Shown: piece by piece, positions 52,972-60,211 of the stretch
Numbering within the stretch: position 1 is the stretch's first letter
How the letters are laid out: each line of letters begins with the position of its first letter
Source: Paenibacillus taichungensis
Lineage (GTDB): Bacteria > Bacillota > Bacilli > Paenibacillales > Paenibacillaceae
Reading direction: 5' to 3'
Assembly (NCBI RefSeq): GCF_003287275.1
Contig: NZ_QEVW01000008.1
Location: forward strand, 124,001-188,000
DNA length: 64,000 nucleotides
Translations under genes and position numbers: made by a program
The notes under the pieces: generated by a model
Database searches by the model: none
What the model saw: only the letters and a program-made list of their open reading frames with translations
Told to the model about the DNA's origin: nothing

Positions 52972-53148
52972 ATGGATCGCATCCGCAATTACCTGTTTGT
53001 GTTCACAGGGAATTTTCTAGCTGCCTATATGATCTTTCCTGAAAGAACCATTGGTAAATCCGTGATGTTTGCTGTACTGATGCTGTTGCTGAGCATGGGA
53101 ATGGATTTCATGAAAAGCCAAAAGCAGCATTCGTTGGAGCAGCAATAA
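52972..53148 (+). CDS. Small membrane protein, 58 aa
   Basis: ATG at 52972 opens a 58-residue frame: MDRIRNYLFVFTGNFLAAYMIF, a short loop with PERTIGKS, then VMFAVLMLLLSMGMDFM and a polar tail KSQKQHSLEQQ. It has two membrane segments and a consistent hydrophobic pattern. The ribosome-binding site is weak (GAGATGAGAAG). A terminator follows at 53211. No family is known to me. Confidence 0.6.
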   Translation: MDRIRNYLFVFTGNFLAAYMIFPERTIGKSVMFAVLMLLLSMGMDFMKSQKQHSLEQQ

Positions 53149-53210
53149 GCAAGCTTATCATTACATGTCAGTGCGGAATAGCGGAATACCTTATCCGTAT
53201 TTAATAACTG

Positions 53211-53239
53211 AACCGATTCTCGACAGAGGATCGGTTTTT
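53211..53239 (+). terminator. Rho-independent terminator
   Basis: AACCGATTCTC / GAGGATCGGTT with a CGACA-type loop and six T residues. Confidence 0.88.
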
Positions 53240-53304
53240 TGTGTACAGTTGAAGCATGAAAGACATGTATGTTGGTCAATTCAGAAGGTGGGGAAGCTTT
53301 TCAT

Positions 53305-53631
53305 ATGATCCGAAACCAATTTAATCAATGGGCCCAGTGTCAGGCGGAACGGTTGCAAACGTTGGGTATCTCGACGGAGCAGGCCAAACAGGGGAACATC
53401 GATGAACGACTTATCCCTGATCCGTCAACCGGATTCATTCATGAGTCCGAGTATGCCATCGGTCAGGTGACTGTCTGGGCATCAAAACAAATGGAATATG
53501 AGGTTGTGAACATCGAGACGGAAGAACTGCTTTTATGGAAGTATGTTGAAAACATAGAGGATGACGAACCTGAATTTGATTGGATTTTGAGACAATATTT
53601 CGAGGTGTTACAGTCCGGGCTCAAACCTTAA
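53305..53631 (+). CDS. Hypothetical protein, 108 aa
   Basis: A small acidic protein (MIRNQFNQWAQCQAERLQ; FIHESEYAIGQVTVWASKQMEYEVVNIETEELLLW; DDEPEFDWILRQYFEVL). The beta-rich middle and acidic end resemble immunity-type proteins of Firmicutes, but no toxin gene is adjacent. AAGGTGGGG lies 11 bases before ATG 53305, which is preferred over ATG 53269. Confidence 0.65.
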   Translation: MIRNQFNQWAQCQAERLQTLGISTEQAKQGNIDERLIPDPSTGFIHESEYAIGQVTVWASKQMEYEVVNIETEELLLWKYVENIEDDEPEFDWILRQYFEVLQSGLKP

Positions 53632-53757
53632 CCGGCTTCGGGAGGAGAGACAGAGGCCACTTTATCCAGCTCCCATTTACATGTCCGCGATTGTTCATTA
53701 CACTTGGTTTATAGCACTTACTTAATCCAAACTCAGATGTTCAGGGGGAATATATTT

Positions 53758-54576
53758 ATGCATCAATCTGCACATATTCAGGAAGCCAGAGATTACATAT
53801 TAAACCGTATTAATAACAAGCCTGTCGTGGGCATGATTCTGGGATCAGGGCTGGGAGCGCTCGCGGACGAGATCGAGAATGCTACCGTCATTCCATATAC
53901 GGACATTCCTTATTTTGCTCAATCCGAGGCTATTGGTCATGCCAACGAATTGGTCATTGGAGAATTGATGGGCAAGACTGTCGTAGCGATGAAAGGACGC
54001 CTTCATTATTATGAAGGTTTCACGCTGGATGAAGTAACGTTCCCGGTTCGGATTATGAAAGCACTGGGTGTCGAGCAGTTGATTATCACCAATGCTTGTG
54101 GAGCGATCAATACCAGCTTCGAACCTGGACAGCTTATGTTGATTACCGATCATATTAATCTGGTAGGCAATAATCCGCTGATGGGTCCGAATAATGCCGA
54201 ACTGGGTGTGCGTTTCCCGGACGTGTCACAGGTATATAATCGCGAACTCCGCAGTATCGCCCTGAAGGTAGCGGAGGAGCAGGATGTCGGTTTGCAGCAA
54301 GGGGTATATGCATGGTGGAGTGGTCCGGCGTATGAGACTCCAGCAGAGATTCGCATGATTCGTACGATGGGCGCGGATGCTGTGGGGATGTCGACGGTAC
54401 CTGAAGCGATTGTAGCCATCCATGGTGGGATGAAAGTACTGGGAATTTCCTGTCTGACCAATATGGCCTGCGGCATTCTGGACCAACCGTTAAGTCATGA
54501 TGAAGTGATTGAAGTCGCGGCAAAAGTGAAAACAACCTTTATTGGACTGGTTAAAGGTATTTTGAAAGAGATGTAA
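53758..54576 (+). CDS. punA: Purine-nucleoside phosphorylase (PunA/PNP-I trimeric type)
   Basis: Phosphorolysis of inosine and guanosine (and deoxy forms) to free base and (deoxy)ribose-1-phosphate for purine salvage. Motifs: GSGLG (29-33, phosphate site), GRLHYYEG (80-87), NACGAIN (112-118), a YETPAEIRMIRTMGADAVGMSTVPE block that binds base and ribose, and TNMACG. At 272 residues it is full length. AGGGGGA lies 8 bases before ATG 53758; the longer frame has no site. Monocistronic, with no purine riboswitch upstream. Confidence 0.95.
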   Translation: MHQSAHIQEARDYILNRINNKPVVGMILGSGLGALADEIENATVIPYTDIPYFAQSEAIGHANELVIGELMGKTVVAMKGRLHYYEGFTLDEVTFPVRIMKALGVEQLIITNACGAINTSFEPGQLMLITDHINLVGNNPLMGPNNAELGVRFPDVSQVYNRELRSIALKVAEEQDVGLQQGVYAWWSGPAYETPAEIRMIRTMGADAVGMSTVPEAIVAIHGGMKVLGISCLTNMACGILDQPLSHDEVIEVAAKVKTTFIGLVKGILKEM

Positions 54577-54622
54577 TCCGGAATCGAGAGGAAGCTTTCT
54601 TTTCAAAGTAAAAAAATTTATG

Positions 54623-54667
54623 AAGCATTGTCCAAGACGGAGTGATTCCGTTGGGCAATGCTTTTTT
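54623..54667 (+). terminator. Rho-independent terminator after punA
   Basis: AAGCATTG / CAATGCTT outer and ACGGA / TCCGT inner pairing, then a T run. Its sequence is related to the hairpin at 55250. Confidence 0.85.
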
Positions 54668-54761
54668 ACAAATGAACATGCGCAAAATATTCCTATTTCG
54701 GTCAAAACGACCTATAATAATAGTGATTCAAGCTATAGGCTGAAAAAGGAGACTGATAGAA

Positions 54762-55089
54762 ATGGAAGAATTGGCCCCCATGAACACGTCATTTTTGAGA
54801 GTATTCATGCAAACTGGTTAAGAGGTTTTGAAGGAGTAGGAGAAAGCTTTTTCTAACTAATGAACGATTAATTTTTATTCCTCATGGTCTGAATTTTCAG
54901 ACGGAATGGGTTCAAATCGAGATCTGGGCTATGACTAAGATTGAGAAAAGTGCGACATGGGGACTAATCCCTAACGGAATTACCATTACATTAGACAGTG
55001 GACATGTCTTCAAGTTTGTTGTCTGGAATCGTTCTAAGATCATCAAAGAGAGTGTACAAGCCAAGAGAATGAATAACGAAATCATTTAA
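54762..55089 (+). pseudogene. GRAM-domain protein gene broken by two single-base deletions
   Basis: A gene of about 109 codons recognisable across three frames. AAAAAGGAG precedes the ATG at 54762. The frame is lost in a five-C run at about 54775-54779 (six C would restore it) and again at about 54840, where GGAGAAAG stands for an expected GGAGGAAAG. Corrected, the product runs MEELAP-HEHVIFESIHANWLRGFEGVGG-KLFLTNERLIFIPHGLN, then TWGLIPNGITITLDSGHVFKFVVW to the stop at 55089. That is a typical small bacterial GRAM-like membrane-associated domain. It may be a true pseudogene or sequencing errors in homopolymers. Confidence 0.75.
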
Positions 55090-55100
55090 GTTTCAGATGA

Positions 55101-55130
55101 AGTACATAACCCAAAAAATGTGGGATAATA
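55101..55130 (-). repeat. Dispersed promoter-like repeat, inverted weak copy 4
   Basis: On the minus strand CCCACATTTTTTGGGTTATG shares CCACATTTT and GGGTTATG with copy 1 at 32929, with two extra T residues between. No gene lies clearly downstream on that strand. Confidence 0.35.
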
Positions 55131-55249
55131 AACTGAACGGATTCTGCTCTGGCCAGATGAATTTATCAAATCCTCATAGATCAATGATGCATTGAAATCT
55201 ATATAGACAATAGTAATAACATGATATGCACTAAAAAGGCTATAAAATG

Positions 55250-55285
55250 GGCACTGTCTATACGGAATTAATCCGTTGGGCGGTG
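55250..55285 (+). terminator. Terminator-like hairpin related to the punA terminator
   Basis: GCACTG...ACGGA / TCCGT...CGGTGC followed by TTTTTG. The 3' half TCCGTTGGGC-N2-TGCTTTTT is the same as in the hairpin at 54623. Confidence 0.65.
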
Positions 55286-55490
55286 CTTTTTGATTTGGCA
55301 AAATGATGGGATTAACTGGATCGTCATGCACTCCCTTGTATTTCCTATCTCTGATATCGTACAGTTGAAAGATAAACAAGGATATGGATTATCAATGAAT
55401 TAACTATACTCCTGAGGAGAAACGTGAAGTATAGATTTTCTATATCATTAGACTAGACAATCTATATAGCACACAAAAAGGAGGATGAGA

Positions 55491-56030
55491 ATGATCGAGC
55501 AAGCAGAGCTGCTATGGCAACGTATTATTGCAAAAGGAACAGGAGCAAATGCAGATTTTGAGGTAGCGCTCAATCTTCAACCTGGTGCGAGCGATGAAGA
55601 TTTTCAATCTGTGGAAAATCAACTTGGGGTGACATTGCCTGAAGAGATGAAGGCTCTGTATCGTGTACATAACGGACAAGTCTGGAATGTTGGCGTAGAT
55701 TGCTTTGTGCGGAACCTGACATTGTCGCCTCTGGATCAGGTTAAGGAGAATTGGGCGTTTTTGCAGGAAGAATTCGACCCGGATGATATGGAGCCTGAGA
55801 TTGAAGATGATACCATTAAGCCAGTACTGTGGAACTGCAAATGGATTCCGATCGCAGAAAATGGCGGTGGGGATTATCTATGTCTGGACACAGACCCATC
55901 AGGTTCTGGAACGGTAGGACAGGTGTTGTATTTTTGGCATGATTGGGGACATCGATCAATTGAAGCTGCGGGGTTATTTGAATTCATTCAGAAGTGTCTG
56001 GAAGAAAAGGATGAGGACAATGCAACGTAG
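55491..56030 (+). CDS. SMI1/KNR4 family protein
   Basis: A 179-residue protein of the SMI1/KNR4 (SUKH) superfamily, seen in NLQPGASDEDFQSVENQLGVTLPEEMKALYRVHNGQ and in WIPIAENGGGDYLCLDTDPSGSGTVGQVLYFWHDWGHR. Many bacterial members are immunity proteins against contact-dependent or polymorphic toxins, while others are housekeeping. No toxin gene is adjacent. AAAGGAGG precedes ATG 55491 by about 6 bases. Its stop lies 39 bases before a GNAT gene. Confidence 0.88.
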   Translation: MIEQAELLWQRIIAKGTGANADFEVALNLQPGASDEDFQSVENQLGVTLPEEMKALYRVHNGQVWNVGVDCFVRNLTLSPLDQVKENWAFLQEEFDPDDMEPEIEDDTIKPVLWNCKWIPIAENGGGDYLCLDTDPSGSGTVGQVLYFWHDWGHRSIEAAGLFEFIQKCLEEKDEDNAT

Positions 56031-56069
56031 GCAGCATGAATTCGAATAAACGTAAAAGGAGTCCTTTCA

Positions 56070-56510
56070 ATGATCCAAATAACCATGCTTCAATCCAAGC
56101 AGGCAGATGAGGAGCACCTTGCTGAGTTGCGAGCTTTGGTTCTATATGATGATCTAAACCGGTTGGGAAGATACGATGATGTGAAGGTTCGTGAACGTTT
56201 CCGTAATACATTTGATCCTGAGTATACATGGATTATCGAGTTTGAGGGTGAACGGGTGGGGTGTGTAGCATTGAAGCCCAAGTCAGAGGAGATGCTGCTG
56301 GAACATTTCTATATCCATCCCGATTATCAGGGTCGGCAAATAGGGACCCAAGTGCTGAATATGCTATTGAAACGGGATGACGTTAAGGGCAGAAATGTTA
56401 CTTTAAATGTATTGCAGGGCAGTCCGGCTCGGCGTTTGTATGAACGCTTTGGGTTTGTTTTGGACAGTGAAGATGAGGTGGATGTATTCATGTCCGTTCA
56501 AGTGAAGTAA
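56070..56510 (+). CDS. GNAT acetyltransferase
   Basis: A 146-residue GNAT with TWIIEFEGERVGCVALKP, then LLEHFYIHPDYQGRQIGTQVLNMLLKRDD at the acetyl-CoA site and RRLYERFGFVLDSEDEVDVFM. Substrate unknown. AAGGAG lies 10 bases before the ATG. Probably co-transcribed with the SMI1/KNR4 gene. Confidence 0.85.
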   Translation: MIQITMLQSKQADEEHLAELRALVLYDDLNRLGRYDDVKVRERFRNTFDPEYTWIIEFEGERVGCVALKPKSEEMLLEHFYIHPDYQGRQIGTQVLNMLLKRDDVKGRNVTLNVLQGSPARRLYERFGFVLDSEDEVDVFMSVQVK

Positions 56511-56665
56511 TTTTACGGTCAAAATAGCAGCATAAAACAGATCCATTCATTTAATTCTTGAATGGGTCTATTGAACTTTTCTATTATACTTTCCAGTGAC
56601 GGTATCCTAATATGGATAATAACCTACTTTTTATATAGGAATTATATAGTATGGAGAATGCCAAG

Positions 56666-57898
56666 ATGCCGCATTGGAAGCGAAATCTGTATATTTTGTG
56701 GTTTGGTCTATTTTTCAATCATATGTCTTACACCTTGTCTGTTCCGTTCTTTCCGCTATTTCTGCAAAATGATCTCGGTATCCAGAGCGGATTGGAAGTC
56801 TGGTCCGGCATTTCGATCTCGATCAGCTTTCTGATCAGCGGACTATGTGCTCCATTCTGGGGCTCGCTGGCTGACAGATATGGAAGCAAACTGATGCTGA
56901 TTCGTTCGGGCGTTGGCCTCGCCATTGCTCATCTGGCTAACTATTTCGTTTATGATCCTTACACATTTATCGCTGTGCGGATATTTCAGGGACTCATGGC
57001 CGGCTTCAATCCTGCATCCATTACGTTGGTCGGCACCAATACACCGGAGAAGCATGTAGGTTATGCGCTTGGTGTCATCTCCACATCCACGGCTGCTGGG
57101 GGAATTCTGGGACCGCTTGTGGGTGGAGTACTGAGCCAGTGGATCGGTCTGCGCGGATGCTTTATCGCCTCGGGAATTATTACGCTGCTCTCGGCTGTGA
57201 TGGTGATATGGGTAAAGGAAGCCCGCGGTCCCCGCACTGTGGTTCGTACAAGTATTCTGGGTGATTTGAAAAAAGCTGCCGCCACGCCGGGATTAATGCG
57301 GATTTATGGTTTGATTTTGCTCGTTTCAACTTCCGTGCTCATTATCGAACCTGTACTGACGCTTTATGTGGTCCAGATTGGTGGTGATGTCAGTAGTGCA
57401 ACACTTAGTGCAGGAATCGTCTTCTCGGCCATCGGTGTGGCAACGGTAATTATGGGGCCGCGCTGGGGAAGGATTGGCGGAAAGATCGGATACGAGAAAA
57501 CGTTGTTTATCGGCCTGCTGGGCGGTGGCATTGGCAGTTTACTGCAACTGACGGCGTATAACCTCATTTATTTTGGAAGTTTGCGATTTGTTTATGGTCT
57601 GTTCTTCGCAGCCGTATATCCGGCCTTGAATGCGTTGATCATCAAATATGCTGACCGTGATTTTCGGGGAAGGGCTGTCAGTCTGAGTCAGACGGCGAAT
57701 CAATTCGGTATTGTACTCGGCCCGTTACTCGGCGGTTTTCTGGGCGGATGGACGGGGATTCCTTTTATATTTCTCCTGACAGGCATTGTCCTTCTGGGAG
57801 CAGCCTGGACAGTCCGGGTAAGCGAAAGGAACCAGACGAATAAACCGGGATTGGGTATGGCAGCAGCAGAAGCAGGCGCAAACAGCATAAAGAAATGA
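56666..57898 (+). CDS. MFS multidrug efflux transporter (MdtG-like)
   Basis: A 410-residue transporter with twelve hydrophobic segments. Motif A is GSLADRYGSKLMLIRSG, motif C-like glycine-rich text is GVISTSTAAGGILGPLVGG, and a second-half A-like motif is GRIGGKIGYEKTLFIG. These are typical of drug:H+ antiporters of the MdtG/NorA branch. GGAG lies 9 bases before ATG 56666, so I prefer it to ATG 56651. Followed by a flavin-dependent monooxygenase gene 83 bases later. Confidence 0.85.
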   Translation: MPHWKRNLYILWFGLFFNHMSYTLSVPFFPLFLQNDLGIQSGLEVWSGISISISFLISGLCAPFWGSLADRYGSKLMLIRSGVGLAIAHLANYFVYDPYTFIAVRIFQGLMAGFNPASITLVGTNTPEKHVGYALGVISTSTAAGGILGPLVGGVLSQWIGLRGCFIASGIITLLSAVMVIWVKEARGPRTVVRTSILGDLKKAAATPGLMRIYGLILLVSTSVLIIEPVLTLYVVQIGGDVSSATLSAGIVFSAIGVATVIMGPRWGRIGGKIGYEKTLFIGLLGGGIGSLLQLTAYNLIYFGSLRFVYGLFFAAVYPALNALIIKYADRDFRGRAVSLSQTANQFGIVLGPLLGGFLGGWTGIPFIFLLTGIVLLGAAWTVRVSERNQTNKPGLGMAAAEAGANSIKK

Positions 57899-57981
57899 TG
57901 AAATGAAGAAGCGATTCTCAGAGAAAAAAGGTACTCGAACTGAATTCATTGTTCATCACCACAACAAAGGGAGGAATTCAT

Positions 57982-59304
57982 ATGTCACAACGACGATTGA
58001 GATTGGGAGCAAACTTGAATGGAGTGGGAAATAGCATTTCTTTTTGGCGGCACCCGGATATTCCAATCAATGCCAGCGTAAATCTGGATTTCTACAAGAA
58101 GCAGGCGATTAAGGCGGAGGAAGGGAAGTTCGATCTGCTTTTTATTGCGGACGGCCTATTTATTAACGAGAAATCCAACCCGCATTTCCTGAATCGTTTT
58201 GAACCGTTAACCCTGCTCTCCGTTCTCGCGGGAGCAACCTCACATATCGGGCTGGTTGCGACGTTGTCCACCTCATACAGTGAGCCGTTCACGGTAGCAA
58301 GACAGTTTGCTTCTTTGGACCATATTAGTGGAGGACGAGCCGGATGGAACGTAGTCACTTCGCCACTTGAAGGCTCGGCTCTGAATTTTGGCAAAGGTGA
58401 ACATCCGGACCACGCACTGCGCTACGAAATTGCAGAAGAACATCTGAATGTGGTTAAAGGACTGTGGGATTCCTGGGAGGATGACGCGTTTATCGGGGAC
58501 AAAGAGAATGGTGTTTTCTTCGACCCATCCAAAATGCATACGTTGAACCACCAGGGAGATCACTTTTCCGTTCAGGGGCCACTCAATGTGGCGCGCTCGA
58601 AGCAGGGACATCCGGTCGTTTTCCAGGCAGGTTCTTCCGAATCCGGCAAGGATCTGGCGGCCCGATCGGCTGATGCTGTATATACGGGGCATGAGACGCT
58701 GGAGGAAGCTAAGGAGTTCTATTCGGATGTGAAGGCAAGAGCGGTGGCTTATGGACGTAAGGCAGAAGATATTCTGATCTTCCCTGGCATCGGTCCCATT
58801 GTGGGCAGAACGGAGGAAGAAGCGGAGCGCAAATATCAGGAGATCGCGGAATTGGTCAGCATTGACCAGGCACTGAACTATTTGGGCCGATACTTCGATC
58901 ATTATAACTTCGCCCAATTCCCATTGGATGAGCCCTTCCCGGAGATTGGTGATTTGGGCAGTAATAGCTTCCGCAGTACAACGGACAAGATCAAGCAGCA
59001 GGCACGAGAACAGGGACTGACCCTCCGCCAAGTGGCATTGCTTGCATCAACGCCGCGCACATCCTTCATCGGTACACCGGATCAGATTGCTGATCAGATT
59101 CAGGAATGGTTCGAAGGGGGAGCTGCGGACGGTTTCAATATTCGTACAGTTGTGCCGAACGGACTCGCGGACTTCGTGGATCTGGTCGTACCTGTCTTGC
59201 AAGAGCGCGGCCTGTTCCGTACCGAGTATGAGCATGAGACACTGCGCGGTAATTTGAATCTTGAGATTCCACGCAATCGATATACATTGGAGACGGTAAA
59301 ATAA
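57982..59304 (+). CDS. LLM-class flavin-dependent monooxygenase (NtaA/SnaA/DszA family)
   Basis: A 440-residue FMNH2-dependent two-component monooxygenase of the bacterial luciferase superfamily. Family features are [55 protein letters not shown] and [28 protein letters not shown]. Such enzymes open or desulfurise C-S and C-N compounds (sulfonates, nitrilotriacetate, dibenzothiophene); the substrate is unknown here. GGGAGG lies 7 bases before ATG 57982. Co-transcription with the MFS gene would suggest catabolism and export of a xenobiotic, which is inference. Confidence 0.88.
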   Translation: MSQRRLRLGANLNGVGNSISFWRHPDIPINASVNLDFYKKQAIKAEEGKFDLLFIADGLFINEKSNPHFLNRFEPLTLLSVLAGATSHIGLVATLSTSYSEPFTVARQFASLDHISGGRAGWNVVTSPLEGSALNFGKGEHPDHALRYEIAEEHLNVVKGLWDSWEDDAFIGDKENGVFFDPSKMHTLNHQGDHFSVQGPLNVARSKQGHPVVFQAGSSESGKDLAARSADAVYTGHETLEEAKEFYSDVKARAVAYGRKAEDILIFPGIGPIVGRTEEEAERKYQEIAELVSIDQALNYLGRYFDHYNFAQFPLDEPFPEIGDLGSNSFRSTTDKIKQQAREQGLTLRQVALLASTPRTSFIGTPDQIADQIQEWFEGGAADGFNIRTVVPNGLADFVDLVVPVLQERGLFRTEYEHETLRGNLNLEIPRNRYTLETVK

Positions 59305-59336
59305 ATCAAATATCGCATATCGAACGTGCTTCCAGT

Positions 59337-60041
59337 TTAGAATGCTTTAAAAGCGATCCAGAAAGCCCCTATCATAAAGACAATTCCGCATACCTTGCTC
59401 AAAAAGTAATCAAATTCGCTAGGCTCGACATCGTTCGCCCAGAACGAACGAAGCGAGAGGTAGAAAAGGAAGTCTTGAAATTTTTGATAGCGGAAGCTGC
59501 ACCATCCGAATATCACTGCGGCTAATGCGAGAAACAGATAACCTGGAGCACCACGAGTGTAATGATATTCCGGGTAAGCGGCTGTTACAAGCGTTGCAGG
59601 AGAGAATTGTTCTTCCCCATCCTGAAGTACTCTCTGGCTGCCAACGTACAAGAAGACCTCGGAAACGCTATTGCCTTTTGCATCAAAACTTATTAATTGT
59701 CCCGAATGATCTTGGACTTCATACTTGTTCCCGTTAGGATATATCAAGTCATACGTTGTACTGAACGCAGAATCAATTTTCGTGATGAGATATTGCTGAT
59801 GATTGATGTAAACAGTCCGCTCCTGATGATCAAGGCGTACTTGAATAGGATCTGCCGTTCCGCTGCGATAAGTCGTTAGATTACCTTGTTCACTATTGAA
59901 TGTGTACTTGTTGTTCTCAACATGGAAAATCGGCTCTGTGAAATAAGTTCTGGACAGGATCGCGACGATTACGGACAGGACCAGAACGCATGAAAAGAAA
60001 ATGAAGGTGGGGGACTTGATTTTTTTGAGTGACACTGCCAT
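59337..60041 (-). CDS. Hypothetical membrane protein (DUF6199-like)
   Basis: A 234-residue protein with a hydrophobic segment near the start (FIFFSCVLVLSVIVAIL), an extracytoplasmic beta-rich part (NKYTFNSEQGNLTTYRS through about residue 150) and two C-terminal membrane segments (LFLALAAVIFGWCSF; VCGIVFMIGAFWIAF). The end DVEPSEFDYFLSKVCGI recalls DUF6199 proteins; I am not certain. AAAGGATG precedes the ATG. Confidence 0.65.
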   Translation of the reverse strand: MAVSLKKIKSPTFIFFSCVLVLSVIVAILSRTYFTEPIFHVENNKYTFNSEQGNLTTYRSGTADPIQVRLDHQERTVYINHQQYLITKIDSAFSTTYDLIYPNGNKYEVQDHSGQLISFDAKGNSVSEVFLYVGSQRVLQDGEEQFSPATLVTAAYPEYHYTRGAPGYLFLALAAVIFGWCSFRYQKFQDFLFYLSLRSFWANDVEPSEFDYFLSKVCGIVFMIGAFWIAFKAF

Positions 60042-60140
60042 ATAAACGTCATCCTTTCCATTTTGTTCTATAATACGTCATTGAGAAGTACAGGTTGCGA
60101 ACAGTTACTGCCTTAATAACGATCGAATAACCACAACACG

Positions 60141-60188
60141 AAGAAACGAGCAAGTCGCCCATCATCTGGGGACTTGCTCGTTTCTTTG
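60141..60188 (-). terminator. Terminator after alpha-mannosidase gene
   Basis: AAGAAACGAGCAAGTC / GACTTGCTCGTTTCTT, a 16-bp perfect outer stem with a CCC/GGG extension. It lies 24 bases after the GH38 stop codon on the minus strand. Confidence 0.85.
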
Positions 60189-60211
60189 GTTAAGCTGCTG
60201 CAGCTATAGGG

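Larger units (their letters stand above)
55090..55490. other. Gene-free stretch after the GRAM pseudogene
   Basis: About 400 bases with no convincing gene. It holds an inverted, weaker copy of the dispersed repeat (55101-55130), a terminator-like hairpin (55250-55285) and an inverted repeat TATAGATT / AATCTATA (55430-55437 and 55459-55466) just upstream of the SMI1/KNR4 gene. Confidence 0.6.

Noticed and set aside
53632..53757. Purine riboswitch upstream of purine-nucleoside phosphorylase
   Set aside because: No three-way junction or conserved TATA...TAC core could be found in this 126-base gap.
55086..55379. 97-codon minus-strand frame after the GRAM pseudogene
   Set aside because: It crosses a terminator-like hairpin and a repeat, has no ribosome-binding site, and its product shows no family resemblance.
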